DNA of 21,867 bases from Candidatus Bathyarchaeota archaeon (GCA_005884605.1 VBBE01000026.1:1-21867); one strand, 5' to 3'; counted from the first letter of the stretch, positions 8,849-15,861 are shown. Notes: a model not told the origin generated them from the sequence alone. Numbers and translations: made by a program.

Positions 8849-9472
8849 ATGGTCCCAGTCGGCGTCTTGGCGTCGGGACGCGGTTCAAACCTTGAAGCTG
8901 TCCTAGACGGGGTCGACAATCACTATCTCACCAAGTGTGAGGTCAAGATTGTGATCAGCAACCGACCCAACTCTCCAGCTCTCGAGATAGCGAAGAAACA
9001 CCACGTTGAAACAATCACACTAGACGACAAGGGAGTCCCTAAGAAAAATTGGGACTATGACCAGAAGACTATTGCCGCTCTCCAGTCGCGCGGGGTCGCG
9101 TCGAAAACTGGGCTCATTGTACTGGCGGGTTATCTCCGGATCCTCAGTGAACAGTTCGTTGATCTCTATCCTCGCAGAATCATAAACGTACACCCTGCGT
9201 TGCTTCCGTCCTTTCCCGGTTTGGAAGCGCAGAAGCGGGCCCTCGACCATGGGGTCAAAGTTACTGGTTGCACCGTGCACTTTGTCGACAGGGAGGTCGA
9301 CCATGGTCCCATAATTCTCCAGACGCCAGTTGCGATCCGCGACGATGATACCGTGGAAACCCTTTCTGGTCGTATCCTTAGAGAAGAGCACCGAATTCTT
9401 CCCGAAGCGATCCGACTACTCACAGAGGATCAATTGAAGGTGGAGGAGAGGAGGGTTCTCTTCAAGAATTGA
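8849..9472 (+). CDS. purN: PurN, GAR formyltransferase (10-formyl-THF dependent)
   Basis: PurN transfers the formyl group of 10-formyltetrahydrofolate to GAR. The 207-residue protein has the phosphate-binding ASGRGSNLEAV near the N-terminus, the catalytic INVHPALLPSFPG with Asn and His, and the VDREVDHGPII segment carrying the catalytic Asp. Length is normal for the family. The ATG follows the purD stop without any gap. Using PurN rather than the formate-dependent PurT implies a tetrahydrofolate or analogous C1 carrier, which agrees with folD and a 5-FTHF cyclo-ligase immediately downstream. The stop overlaps the folD TTG start as TTGA. Confidence 0.96.
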   Translation: MVPVGVLASGRGSNLEAVLDGVDNHYLTKCEVKIVISNRPNSPALEIAKKHHVETITLDDKGVPKKNWDYDQKTIAALQSRGVASKTGLIVLAGYLRILSEQFVDLYPRRIINVHPALLPSFPGLEAQKRALDHGVKVTGCTVHFVDREVDHGPIILQTPVAIRDDDTVETLSGRILREEHRILPEAIRLLTEDQLKVEERRVLFKN

Positions 9473-10329
9473 CAGCCATACTAATGGATGGAAAACTGGT
9501 GGCCAAAGAGGTCAAGAATCAGGTCGCCCAACAAGTCCAACAATTGGAAAAACATGGCACTAAACCTCTCCTCGTCACTGTTCAAGTCGGCGACGATCCT
9601 GCCAGCGCCTCCTATCTCAAAGCTAAACACAAAGCCGCCGACGAGGTTGGAATAAGGTCCGAGAGCCACAACCTGCCTGTTGATACTTCCCAGGACAAGC
9701 TGGAAGCTTTGCTCGGCCAGCTTAACACTAACCCTAGGGTCAACGGAATACTCGTTCAGCTGCCGTTGCCTCCGGGCTTCAACGAGGAAAAAGTGATCGA
9801 GCGAATAATTCCCTACAAGGACGTTGACGGACTACACCCTATCAACGCTGGGAAACTGGCTTCGGGCTATGAGGAGCTTGTTCCATGTACGCCGAAAGGC
9901 GTCATCAAACTCCTGAACTACTACAAGGTTCCAGTTGCTGGATCAAGAGCTGTAATCATTAACCGGAGCAATCTGGTGGGTAGACCCTTGGCCCACCTTC
10001 TCCTCAACAGGGACGCGACCGTTACCGTCTGCCATTCCAAGACACCCAACCTTTCAGTGATGACACGGACCGCTGATATTCTAGTCAGTGCAGTTGGGAA
10101 AGAAATCTTCCAGGTTCGTGCGGATCATGTGAAACCTAACTCGGCTGTTGTCGACGTCGGCTTGACAAGGGTCAACGGAAGACTCCGGGGAGATGTCGAA
10201 TTTGACAAGGTCAACAGGGTAGCCGGGTATATTACGCCGGTTCCGGGAGGTGTTGGACCTATGACGGTAGCATGTCTGCTCGAGAACACTATACTGGCTT
10301 CAAGTATTCAGATTGGATTGAAAGTTTGA
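9469..10329 (+). CDS. folD: FolD, methylene-THF dehydrogenase/methenyl-THF cyclohydrolase
   Basis: FolD is the bifunctional enzyme interconverting 5,10-methylene-, methenyl- and 10-formyl-THF, so it supplies the formyl donor for PurN and the AICAR transformylase. The 286-residue protein has the catalytic YLKAKHKAADEVGI (Tyr49, Lys53), GILVQLPLP, DVDGLHPINAGKL, CTPKGVIKLL, the nucleotide-binding INRSNLVGRPLAHLLL and TPVPGGVGPMTVACLLENT, all in the expected order. The start is taken as TTG 9469, overlapping the purN stop (TTGA); ATG 9484 five codons later is an alternative, but the purine-rich GGAGGAGAGGAGGG just upstream serves either. A one-carbon gene inside the purine operon gives a clear functional match. 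Confidence 0.95.
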   Translation: MTAILMDGKLVAKEVKNQVAQQVQQLEKHGTKPLLVTVQVGDDPASASYLKAKHKAADEVGIRSESHNLPVDTSQDKLEALLGQLNTNPRVNGILVQLPLPPGFNEEKVIERIIPYKDVDGLHPINAGKLASGYEELVPCTPKGVIKLLNYYKVPVAGSRAVIINRSNLVGRPLAHLLLNRDATVTVCHSKTPNLSVMTRTADILVSAVGKEIFQVRADHVKPNSAVVDVGLTRVNGRLRGDVEFDKVNRVAGYITPVPGGVGPMTVACLLENTILASSIQIGLKV

Positions 10330-10922
10330 CCGAAGCTAAGACTGCTGTCGAGAAAGAGCAATTCCGACGATACGTTTTACGACTTAGGGATCGACAGTCG
10401 ATTCGAGATATTGAACAGAAGAGTATGGAGATCATGGACCAGGTACTGCATCTTCACGAGTACGTCCGCGCGAGAGGTATTGCCTGCTATGTCGGCAGGG
10501 GGAGCGAGGTTGACACTCGTCCGCTTATTCGGAAGGCCTTGGATACCAACAGGCGAGTTCTGGTCCCCGTTGTGAAGAAGGGAGACATTGACCTCTTCTT
10601 CTCCGAGATCAAAGACCTCGGGAAAGAGCTTGCGCCTGGAAGCTTCAACATTCCTGAACCCAGAGAGGAATTTGTACGGCCACAGGGACTCGACGTGGTC
10701 GATATTATGTTCGTTCCTGGAATAGTGTGGGACAAGGAAGGCTATCGCCTCGGTTGGGGCAGAGGATATTTTGACCGAGTCCTCAAAACGCTCCCAGAGC
10801 ACGTTCGTTCGATCGGTCTCTCGTTCAATCTGCAACTTGTCAATCGTGTTCCTCGGGATCAATTTGATTTACCAGTGAACACGGTAGTGACAGAATCTCG
10901 CGTCGTGCGGTGTCACACTTGA
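10326..10922 (+). CDS. 5-formyltetrahydrofolate cyclo-ligase family protein
   Basis: 5-FTHF cyclo-ligase uses ATP to convert 5-formyl-THF to 5,10-methenyl-THF, rescuing a dead-end folate into the pool used by purine synthesis. The protein has the N-terminal basic helix EQFRRYVLRLRDRQS, the DIMFVPGIVWDKEG segment and the diagnostic RLGWGRGYFDRVL (usually LGYGGGYYDR). The longer frame opens at ATG 10272 but overlaps folD by 58 bp. TTG 10326 makes a TTGA overlap with the folD stop, the same junction style as both neighbouring gene pairs, and gives 198 residues, normal for the family, so I choose it. The gene may equally be called fau or yggS-operon-type ygfA by homology; I leave the symbol blank. 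Confidence 0.9.
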   Translation: MTEAKTAVEKEQFRRYVLRLRDRQSIRDIEQKSMEIMDQVLHLHEYVRARGIACYVGRGSEVDTRPLIRKALDTNRRVLVPVVKKGDIDLFFSEIKDLGKELAPGSFNIPEPREEFVRPQGLDVVDIMFVPGIVWDKEGYRLGWGRGYFDRVLKTLPEHVRSIGLSFNLQLVNRVPRDQFDLPVNTVVTESRVVRCHT

Positions 10923-11353
10923 CCAGAAGCGTCAGCATACTCATGGGCTCCGAGAGCGACCGAGAGATCGCAAAGAAGGCCGAGACCGTACTTGAGAAGC
11001 TTAGTATTCCTTTCGAGACGAAGGTCCTCTCGAGTCACCGCAACCACAAAGAACTTGACAAGTACGTCGAAGCCTCAAAGTCTGACGTTTTCATTGCCAT
11101 CGCAGGTCTAAGTGCGGCCCTGCCTGGTTTCGTAGCATCCTTGACTAACAAGCCGGTAATCGGGGTCCCTGTCTCAGGCAAGCTCAATCTCGATTCTATA
11201 CTGTCGATAGTTCAGCTTCCATCAGGTGTCCCAGTCGGCACCGTAGGCCTGGACAATGGAACAAACGCGGCCCTCTTGGCAGCGGAGATTCTCGCACTAG
11301 CGGACTTAGAACTCGCAAAGAATCTCCAACAATACCGTGGTGGACGTTCCTAG
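10919..11353 (+). CDS. purE: PurE, phosphoribosylaminoimidazole carboxylase/mutase
   Basis: PurE forms CAIR, either from N5-CAIR (class I, after PurK) or directly from AIR and CO2 (class II). From TTG 10919 the protein is 144 residues, starting MTRSVSILMGSESDREIA. This start gives a TTGA overlap with the previous stop and matches the family N-terminus; GTG 10910 would add three residues. Motifs are GSESD, LSSHRNHKEL (family SAHR), AGLSAALPG, PVIGVPVSG, LSIVQLPSGVPV and NAALLAAEIL. The class I block AGGAAHLPG lacks its His here, and the class II GRSNGLGP is also absent, so the class cannot be assigned by eye. No purK is seen in the window. Confidence 0.93.
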   Translation: MTRSVSILMGSESDREIAKKAETVLEKLSIPFETKVLSSHRNHKELDKYVEASKSDVFIAIAGLSAALPGFVASLTNKPVIGVPVSGKLNLDSILSIVQLPSGVPVGTVGLDNGTNAALLAAEILALADLELAKNLQQYRGGRS

Positions 11354-12220
11354 ATGCAAGAACACGTTACCGGGCCTGAGAACGAACTATCGGCCACGCC
11401 ATTCAAGCGTGGCAAGGTGAAGGATATCTACGAGCTAGACAGGGAGCAACTCTTGTTCGTCTTCACCGATCGAGTATCTGCCTACGACATTGTTCTTCCC
11501 TCAACCATTCCTCGGAAGGGGGAGGTGCTTTGCAAGCTGGCGGCTTATTGGTTCAACTATCTGAAGGTTCCGCATCACATGGTCCGGGTTGAGAACCCGA
11601 GCCGGATGGTTGTTCGGAAGCTGAAGATGATTCCAGTAGAGTGCGTTGTCAGAGGTTATCTCTACGGCAGCCTTTACGAGAGACTTGTCAAGGGAGAGGT
11701 CGATCTACCGGTAAAGCCGGTCAACGCTGCCAAGCTTCCTGAACCTTACTTTGATCCTACCACCAAGTCTGATGTGAAGGATGAGCCTGTCACGGTTGAT
11801 CAGATTTTGGACGAGGGCTGGTTGGACACGGAAGAGATCACCGCTCTCAAAGTTAGTAGCCTCAACATCTACAAGAAAATGTCCGAGCGCGCGGACAAGG
11901 CCGGCTTCATCCTCGCTGATCTCAAACTAGAGTTTGGGTTCGACGAAGAAAGTAACATTGTATTGGCGGACTCGATTGGTCCCGACGAGTTTCGGCTCTG
12001 GCCGAAAGAGAACTATTCTCCGGGCAAGAACCAGGAGAGTTATGATAAGCAGTTGATCCGTGACTGGCTTTCCAAGGTTGGTTACAAGAAGACCCTTGAC
12101 GAGGCGCGGAAAGCTGGACAGCCGACTCCCAGACCGCCTGATCTTCCTGAGGATCTGATCGATGAGACGAGTAAGCGGTATATTATTGCTTACGAGCGCT
12201 TGACGGGACTGAAGCTATAG
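11354..12220 (+). CDS. purC: PurC, SAICAR synthetase
   Basis: PurC condenses CAIR with aspartate using ATP to give SAICAR. The 288-residue protein opens with the ATP-binding strand pair FKRGKVKDIYELDREQLLFV and continues with TDRVSAYDIVLPSTIPRKG, then VECVVRGYLYGS, TTKSDVKDEPVT, ADLKLEFGFDEE and ADSIGPDEFRLW, all standard. It starts at ATG directly after the purE stop. The length is within the upper range for monofunctional enzymes. The next enzyme of the pathway, PurB, is not in the window. Confidence 0.96.
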   Translation: MQEHVTGPENELSATPFKRGKVKDIYELDREQLLFVFTDRVSAYDIVLPSTIPRKGEVLCKLAAYWFNYLKVPHHMVRVENPSRMVVRKLKMIPVECVVRGYLYGSLYERLVKGEVDLPVKPVNAAKLPEPYFDPTTKSDVKDEPVTVDQILDEGWLDTEEITALKVSSLNIYKKMSERADKAGFILADLKLEFGFDEESNIVLADSIGPDEFRLWPKENYSPGKNQESYDKQLIRDWLSKVGYKKTLDEARKAGQPTPRPPDLPEDLIDETSKRYIIAYERLTGLKL

Positions 12221-12222
12221 GC

Positions 12223-13272
12223 ATGCATCGGCCCCGCATGACCTACGCCAGAGCGGGAGTCGACGTTTCTCAAATCAGAAAATCCCACAAGGCTTTGGCT
12301 CGAAGGCTCGAATCTACGTTCAAGACCCGTAAAGGAAGAGTCGGACATCCCATTTTACCGATTGGCCACTACGCAGGTCTCGTTGATCTCGACGATGGCC
12401 GGGTCCTGAGCCTCCATACCGATAACGTCGGGACCAAGGTCATCATTGCCCAGATGATGCGGAAGTATGACACCATCGGGATAGATTGTGTCGCGATGTG
12501 CGCGAATGATCTGATCTGCACAGGCGCCGAACCTATCAGTTTCCTCGACTATCTTGCCATGGCCAGACACGATCGCGATATCGTCGAAGAGATCGCGGTC
12601 GGATTGGTGGAGGGTGCAAAGCAAGCTGGTATGGCAATCATCGGTGGCGAGACAGCCATCGTTCCAGACCTTCTTTCGCACGACCCGGGGCTAGACCTTG
12701 TGGGGATGGCGGCAGGGATTTGCAGGAAGAGAGATCTCATCCTTGGAGACGAGATTCGCAAGGGGGACGCACTGGTTGGAATTGCCAGTTCAGGAATGCA
12801 TTCAAACGGTCTAACCCTTGCAAGAGAAATTCTTCTCAGACGGCACAAGTTGAGAGAGAATGTTCCGGAGCTTGGCCGATCCATCGGTGAGGAGCTTCTG
12901 GAGCCGACTCGAATCTATGTCAAACCAGTTCTTGACGCGACTAGAAAACTGGAGGTTCACGGGCTAGCTCACATAACAGGGGGAGCGTTTGCAAAACTCG
13001 ACAGGATTGTCGGACAGGCAAAACTAGGAGCAGACATCGACCAACTACCCTCTACACCTGGAATATTCCGGATCATTCAGAAGAGAGGAAGGATCTCTGA
13101 CCGGGAAATGTATCGGACCTTCAACCTGGGAGTGGGCTTCGTCCTCATTTGCCCTCAAAAAACAGAGGATGCTATAATCCGACTATTCACGAGACACGGT
13201 CATACTGCGTTCGACCTCGGACGGGTAGAGAAAAAGAGAGGAATTCAAGTTAATGGCAAAATCGTAAACTGA
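12223..13272 (+). CDS. purM: PurM, AIR synthetase
   Basis: PurM closes the imidazole ring, turning FGAM into AIR with ATP; it shares its fold with PurL. The 349-residue protein shows TYARAGVDVSQ near the start, LHTDNVGTKVIIAQ, MCANDLICTGAEPISFLDYLA, IIGGETAIVPDLL, ASSGMHSNGLTLAR, ITGGAFAKLDRI and FNLGVGFVLI. The ATG at 12223 lies two bases past the purC stop; ATG 12238 is an equally sensible start because family members usually begin MTYARAGVD. It is the last gene of the + strand purine operon. A hairpin with a T-rich tail overlaps its stop codon. Confidence 0.96.
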   Translation: MHRPRMTYARAGVDVSQIRKSHKALARRLESTFKTRKGRVGHPILPIGHYAGLVDLDDGRVLSLHTDNVGTKVIIAQMMRKYDTIGIDCVAMCANDLICTGAEPISFLDYLAMARHDRDIVEEIAVGLVEGAKQAGMAIIGGETAIVPDLLSHDPGLDLVGMAAGICRKRDLILGDEIRKGDALVGIASSGMHSNGLTLAREILLRRHKLRENVPELGRSIGEELLEPTRIYVKPVLDATRKLEVHGLAHITGGAFAKLDRIVGQAKLGADIDQLPSTPGIFRIIQKRGRISDREMYRTFNLGVGFVLICPQKTEDAIIRLFTRHGHTAFDLGRVEKKRGIQVNGKIVN

Positions 13273-13302
13273 AGGACTCCCGTAAGGGGTTTCAGTTTCT
13301 TT
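13268..13302 (+). terminator. Hairpin and T-rich tract ending the purine operon
   Basis: ACTGAA (13268-13273) pairs with TTCAGT (13291-13296), and ACTCC (13276-13280) pairs with GGGGT (13286-13290, one G-T pair), around a CGTAA loop with a two-G bulge. TTCTTT follows at 13297. The stem contains the purM stop and lies between two convergent genes, so it may serve both directions. Many archaea terminate on U-tracts alone, so the hairpin's role is uncertain. Confidence 0.6.
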
Positions 13303-13305
13303 GAG

Positions 13306-13504
13306 CTAGGCTTCTACCTTAGAGTGCTCAGTTAGGACTTTGAGGTCTGCTGGTTTGGCGTGGAATCCGATTTTTGCATGGGTACCGTCGCAGAAGGGTT
13401 TGTTGCTGGAGCCTCCGCATCTGCACAAGGCAGTGAAGACTTTGCCGTCCAAGTAGACCAGGTTTCGGACCGTTTTCTGTCGACTTGATCTCGACTGTAT
13501 GCAT
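13306..13504 (-). pseudogene. CDGSH iron-sulfur domain gene with a one-base frameshift
   Basis: The 3' part encodes CRCGGSSNKPFCDGTHAKIGFH, the CDGSH signature C-x-C-x2-S-x3-P-x-C-D-G-x-H that binds a [2Fe-2S] cluster. In the single open frame the upstream residues (to an ATG at 13593) look unlike any such protein. In the neighbouring frame, ATG 13504 starts MHTVEIKSTENGP, a typical N-terminus for small CDGSH proteins. Removing one A of the AAA at 13465-13463 joins the two into ENGP-NLVYLDGKVFTALCRC. The ATG also sits about 27 nt from a TATA box, as in leaderless archaeal genes. So the intact gene would be about 65 codons with a single indel, either real, a sequencing error in a short homopolymer, or less likely a recoding site. 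Confidence 0.75.
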
Positions 13505-13527
13505 GTTGGAGATGGTTCGCAGGATTC

Positions 13528-13535
13528 TATTAAAA
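13528..13535 (-). promoter_or_regulatory. TATA box of the CDGSH gene (leaderless type)
   Basis: On the - strand this reads TTTTAATA, preceded by CTCCG as a weak BRE. Its centre is about 27 nt upstream of ATG 13504, so transcription would start at or next to the start codon. This supports 13504 over 13593 as the translation start. Confidence 0.6.
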
Positions 13536-13642
13536 CGGAGGAACTAAGGCAACACCCCGAGAAGGATCTCCCGTTCGTCCCCAGCTCCACCACATTAGAT
13601 GCACTCGGAACAAGGGCAAGGATCTAGGATCTTCTTAGTGCG

Positions 13643-13661
13643 GAAAAAGAAAGAAAAAAGA
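13643..13661 (-). terminator. U-rich terminator after the SHOCT gene
   Basis: Downstream of the SHOCT protein stop the - strand reads CTTTTTTCTTTCTTTTTCC, a long pyrimidine tract with T5-T6 runs. This is the usual form of an archaeal factor-independent terminator. It lies just before the CDGSH promoter. Confidence 0.6.
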
Positions 13662-13686
13662 GGGCGAGGTTCGGCTTCTTGTAAGA

Positions 13687-14073
13687 CTATTGTGGTGGTT
13701 GGGTGGTGTTATGTTGTTGTAGGTCGCGCATCATCTGTTCGAACTGTTCCTTGGTGATCTCTCCCTTGGCGTATCGTTCGCGGATGATGTAGTAGGACTC
13801 GTCTTGGTACCGCCAGTATCTTCCTCGGTAGCCCCATCCCCATCTCCACGGGAACACTAGCCATCTTACGATCCAGAAGAAGGCGAAGATTCCGAAGATG
13901 AAGAACAGCGGGAAGGGGAAGAAGAAGTACGGATAGTACATGCCTGTTACCGGTGCGGGCCGTGTTGCGAATAGGAAAGCGGAGACCGCGAGTGATGCCA
14001 CGATGACTGCAACGAACGCGAATATGCCCCAGGCGAAGAAGTGTCTGGGACGATTCCATTCATGTTGACTCAT
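13687..14073 (-). CDS. Two-helix membrane protein with C-terminal SHOCT domain
   Basis: This 128-residue protein has a polar N-terminus, a first transmembrane helix at about 13-36, a second very aromatic one at about 47-73 (rich in Phe, Trp, Tyr, Pro), a tryptophan/arginine-rich juxtamembrane stretch, and a C-terminal SHOCT-like motif (ESYYIIRERYAKGEITKEQF, about 92-118). SHOCT modules are short helical segments often found at the ends of membrane proteins, with no defined reaction. ATG 14073 is supported by GGAGG about 8 nt upstream (14082-14086 on the complement). The gene has its own promoter with palindromic sites, suggesting dedicated regulation. The second frame over the same span (13709-14059) is a shadow. 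Confidence 0.85.
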   Translation of the reverse strand: MSQHEWNRPRHFFAWGIFAFVAVIVASLAVSAFLFATRPAPVTGMYYPYFFFPFPLFFIFGIFAFFWIVRWLVFPWRWGWGYRGRYWRYQDESYYIIRERYAKGEITKEQFEQMMRDLQQHNTTQPPQ

Positions 14074-14099
14074 ACATTTCGCCTCCTTTGCTAATCCTT

Positions 14100-14137
14100 C
14101 GATATCGGTATAACGATATCGGATATCCGATATAAGT
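14100..14137 (-). promoter_or_regulatory. Palindromic promoter/operator of the SHOCT gene
   Basis: A perfect 18-bp palindrome ATATCGGATATCCGATAT occupies 14116-14133, and the 8-bp palindrome CGATATCG occurs at 14100-14107 and again at 14114-14121. On the - strand CTTATATCGG (14136-14127) is a plausible TATA box. The 18-mer would then cover the TATA box and the 14100 copy would cover the start of transcription near 14106, leaving a leader of about 32 nt with GGAGG. This arrangement fits a dimeric repressor. The regulator is not identifiable here. Confidence 0.65.
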
Positions 14138-14173
14138 GTTCTCTCTATTCACGTATAACTACTAGCCAAGCTC

Positions 14174-14470
14174 TTAGATGTTGTCCCCACAACCTGGACA
14201 TTTTGGAGTACCCTGACGCGCCCGAGCCCCGCAATACTGACACGCAATTGATACCTGCGTTACTACTGCAGCTTGTCCTTGTGCTATGGACGGGAGGATG
14301 GGCTGGCTCAGCCGAGGATCTCCCGCTGGAATGGGCACTCTTTCGCAGGATTCCATGTTCATGTTCCTGAATGACCCGATGATGCCGAGGCTTTGTGTGT
14401 TCTGTGTTCGCCTAGCATTGTCGGCCATGTCGTTGATGGTCTTGTGATTTTCGAACTCGAGAAGTGTCAT
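14174..14470 (-). CDS. Small protein with C-terminal zinc ribbon
   Basis: A 98-residue protein ending in ACQYCGARARQGTPKCPGCG, a C-x2-C-x10-C-x2-C zinc ribbon. The first 70 residues are polar to mildly hydrophobic (LSQPILPSIAQGQAAVVTQV precedes the ribbon) and match no family I know. ATG 14470 is the only obvious start; no clear ribosome binding site precedes it. It may be co-transcribed with the 37-residue zinc-finger gene 39 bp upstream. Zinc ribbons of this kind serve in nucleic acid or protein binding, but nothing here says which. The N-terminal half is uncertain as true coding sequence. Confidence 0.6.
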   Translation of the reverse strand: MTLLEFENHKTINDMADNARRTQNTQSLGIIGSFRNMNMESCERVPIPAGDPRLSQPILPSIAQGQAAVVTQVSIACQYCGARARQGTPKCPGCGDNI

Positions 14471-14509
14471 AGGTGGGAGTTCGGTGTGGCGGTTGCAGCG
14501 TAATACCCA

Positions 14510-14623
14510 CTAGGCGGCATTTTGGGGGCAGCGGTTGAGGCTATGGCCTGTGACCGATAGGTGAAGCTTCAGGATTTGATCATATCCCGCATTATAGCCG
14601 CATTCTGGGCAGACAATGCTCAA
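14510..14623 (-). CDS. 37-residue single C2H2 zinc-finger protein
   Basis: An ORF too short for routine calling encodes a protein starting TTG-AGC (MSIVCPECG). Its cysteines and histidines are Cys5, Cys8, His21 and His27, i.e. C-x2-C-x12-H-x5-H, the classical C2H2 finger spacing. Hydrophobic positions (Tyr10, Tyr14, Leu18, Leu20) fall where a finger needs core residues. An in-frame TAA lies three codons upstream of the TTG, so no longer N-terminus is possible. GATATTGTAA at 14657-14648 is a weak TATA candidate about 29 nt upstream, fitting a leaderless mRNA. Small C2H2 proteins are known in archaea as DNA-binding or adaptor proteins; the function here is unknown. Confidence 0.6.
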   Translation of the reverse strand: MSIVCPECGYNAGYDQILKLHLSVTGHSLNRCPQNAA

Positions 14624-14775
14624 CCGTCGTTAGCCTCTGAAATCCGCTTACAATATCCAGTTGCGGCGACATAAGCCGGCCTCTCAGGAAAAAGTTCTCA
14701 GCGCAGGCACTCGAAAAATGAGAATTCTTTTCTCGACCCCCCGGGGTTGGTCGGTTTCCCCGCGTCTCTTCCTTC
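14624..14775. other. Intergenic region between purH (transformylase) and the small zinc-finger gene
   Basis: No tRNA, repeat array or convincing ORF was found. The stretch contains the terminator-like hairpin at 14713-14734, a GC-rich inverted repeat (CGGGG and CCCCG arms around 14742-14762), and the weak TATA candidate of the downstream zinc-finger gene. Confidence 0.5.
14713..14734 (-). terminator. Hairpin plus T-run after the split purH operon
   Basis: On the - strand GAGAA (14734-14730) and TTCTC (14724-14720) form a short stem, followed at once by ATTTTT (14719-14714). It lies about 40 bp past the transformylase stop. The shape is that of an intrinsic terminator; the T-run alone could suffice in archaea. 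Confidence 0.55.
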
Positions 14776-15861
14776 TTAGAAGTGCCTGAACGATCTTTCT
14801 CCAGTAAGCACCATCGCGATCCCGTGTTCGTTACAGGCCTTGACGATGGCCAGGTCTTCGATTGACCCGCCGGGCTGGACGATCGCTGAAACGTACTCTT
14901 TCGCCAGCGCCTCTACATTGTCTAGTTTTGGAAGAAAGCCGTCGGAAGCCATCACGCTTCCGTCCAAGCTGTGGCCCAGCTTGTGTGCCTTGTCGATAGA
15001 GTTCTCGATTGCCCCGATCCTGTCCTGCTGGCCCGTCCCGATTGCAAGCGATGTCCCGTTTTTCCAGAAGACCACCGCGTTGGACCGCACCTCGCAAGCC
15101 ACCCACCACGCATTCAGCAGATCCAAGTACTCCTGGTCTGACGGCCTTTTCTTGGTAGGCACCGGGAGCCGTTTCACATCATCTATAGACAATAAGCTAG
15201 TTCGGTATGGATCCTCAATGATCAAGGATCCATCATCCAGCACCACAACATCGGGTGGTATAGCCGTGTCCTCCTTGCGTTGAGCTGGAACTTCTCCGAC
15301 TCGGATATCCTTCTTGGGTTCGAAAACCCCTAGTGCTTCAGAACCATATCCAGGCGCATAGACCACTTCGACGAAGGTCTTCATGATTTCTTCTGCGGTC
15401 TTCCGGTCAACAGGACTGTTGAAAACCACGACGCTTCCAAATGCGGCCCGGCTGTCCGCGTCCCGGGCGCGCGCGTACACTTGGCTTAGACTTTCCTTTC
15501 CTTGAGATACGGATACTCCCGACGGGTTGAGATGTTTCATCACCGCCGCTGCGGGTTCTCTGAAATAGCTCACAATCCGTAACCCGTGACTGCCATCTTC
15601 AATATTCGTCGCCGAGGGTCCATCTTTTCCCCACTTTACCCAATCAACTTTTCCAATCCCGCCCTTCGATTGTTTCGGTCGGTACAATGCTGCCTTCTGG
15701 TGCGGGTTCGTTCCATACCGGAGACCCCGCATCCGGCCTTCCACTCTCCACAGAACCTTCGAGTACTCAAACACCATATCCCCGATCACAAGTTTGAGCG
15801 ATAAGGGCAGATCCTCGTCCTTGGCTGTCCGGTAGATCCGGCGGATCTCCTGTCTGCTCAT
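14776..15861 (-). CDS. purH: AICAR transformylase (free-standing C-terminal half of PurH)
   Basis: It transfers a formyl group from 10-formyl-THF to AICAR. In most bacteria this domain is fused to IMP cyclohydrolase in PurH; here it is a separate 361-residue protein. Matches to the PurH C-terminal domain are LRYGTNPHQKAALYRP, the catalytic KHLNPSGVSVS (usually KHTNPCG), AFGSVVVFNSPVD, AIGTGQQDRIGAIE, VMASDGFLP, IVQPGGSIED and the terminal GIAMVLTGERSFRHF. The ATG at 15861 overlaps the cyclohydrolase stop (ATGA). About 60 residues at the start (MSRQEIRRIYRTAKDEDLPL) are the usual linker region that precedes the LRYG motif in fused enzymes. Some archaeal literature names the separate domain purV. 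Confidence 0.95.
   Translation of the reverse strand: MSRQEIRRIYRTAKDEDLPLSLKLVIGDMVFEYSKVLWRVEGRMRGLRYGTNPHQKAALYRPKQSKGGIGKVDWVKWGKDGPSATNIEDGSHGLRIVSYFREPAAAVMKHLNPSGVSVSQGKESLSQVYARARDADSRAAFGSVVVFNSPVDRKTAEEIMKTFVEVVYAPGYGSEALGVFEPKKDIRVGEVPAQRKEDTAIPPDVVVLDDGSLIIEDPYRTSLLSIDDVKRLPVPTKKRPSDQEYLDLLNAWWVACEVRSNAVVFWKNGTSLAIGTGQQDRIGAIENSIDKAHKLGHSLDGSVMASDGFLPKLDNVEALAKEYVSAIVQPGGSIEDLAIVKACNEHGIAMVLTGERSFRHF

Noticed and set aside
13505..13593. N-terminal extension of the CDGSH reading frame from ATG 13593
   Set aside because: It covers the TATA box, encodes unlikely Ser/Cys-rich sequence and is explained by a frameshift from the true start at 13504.
13601..13641. GCACT...AGTGC inverted repeat with a GGATC-TA-GGATC direct repeat
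   Set aside because: The arms are only 5 bp with a 31-bp loop and it precedes rather than follows the T-tract in the - direction; probably chance.
14471..14775. Possible tRNA, CRISPR or small RNA in the largest gene-poor stretch
   Set aside because: No cloverleaf, TPsiC-like GTTCRA context, repeated spacers or C/D boxes were seen; the stretch is explained by a small ORF and a terminator.
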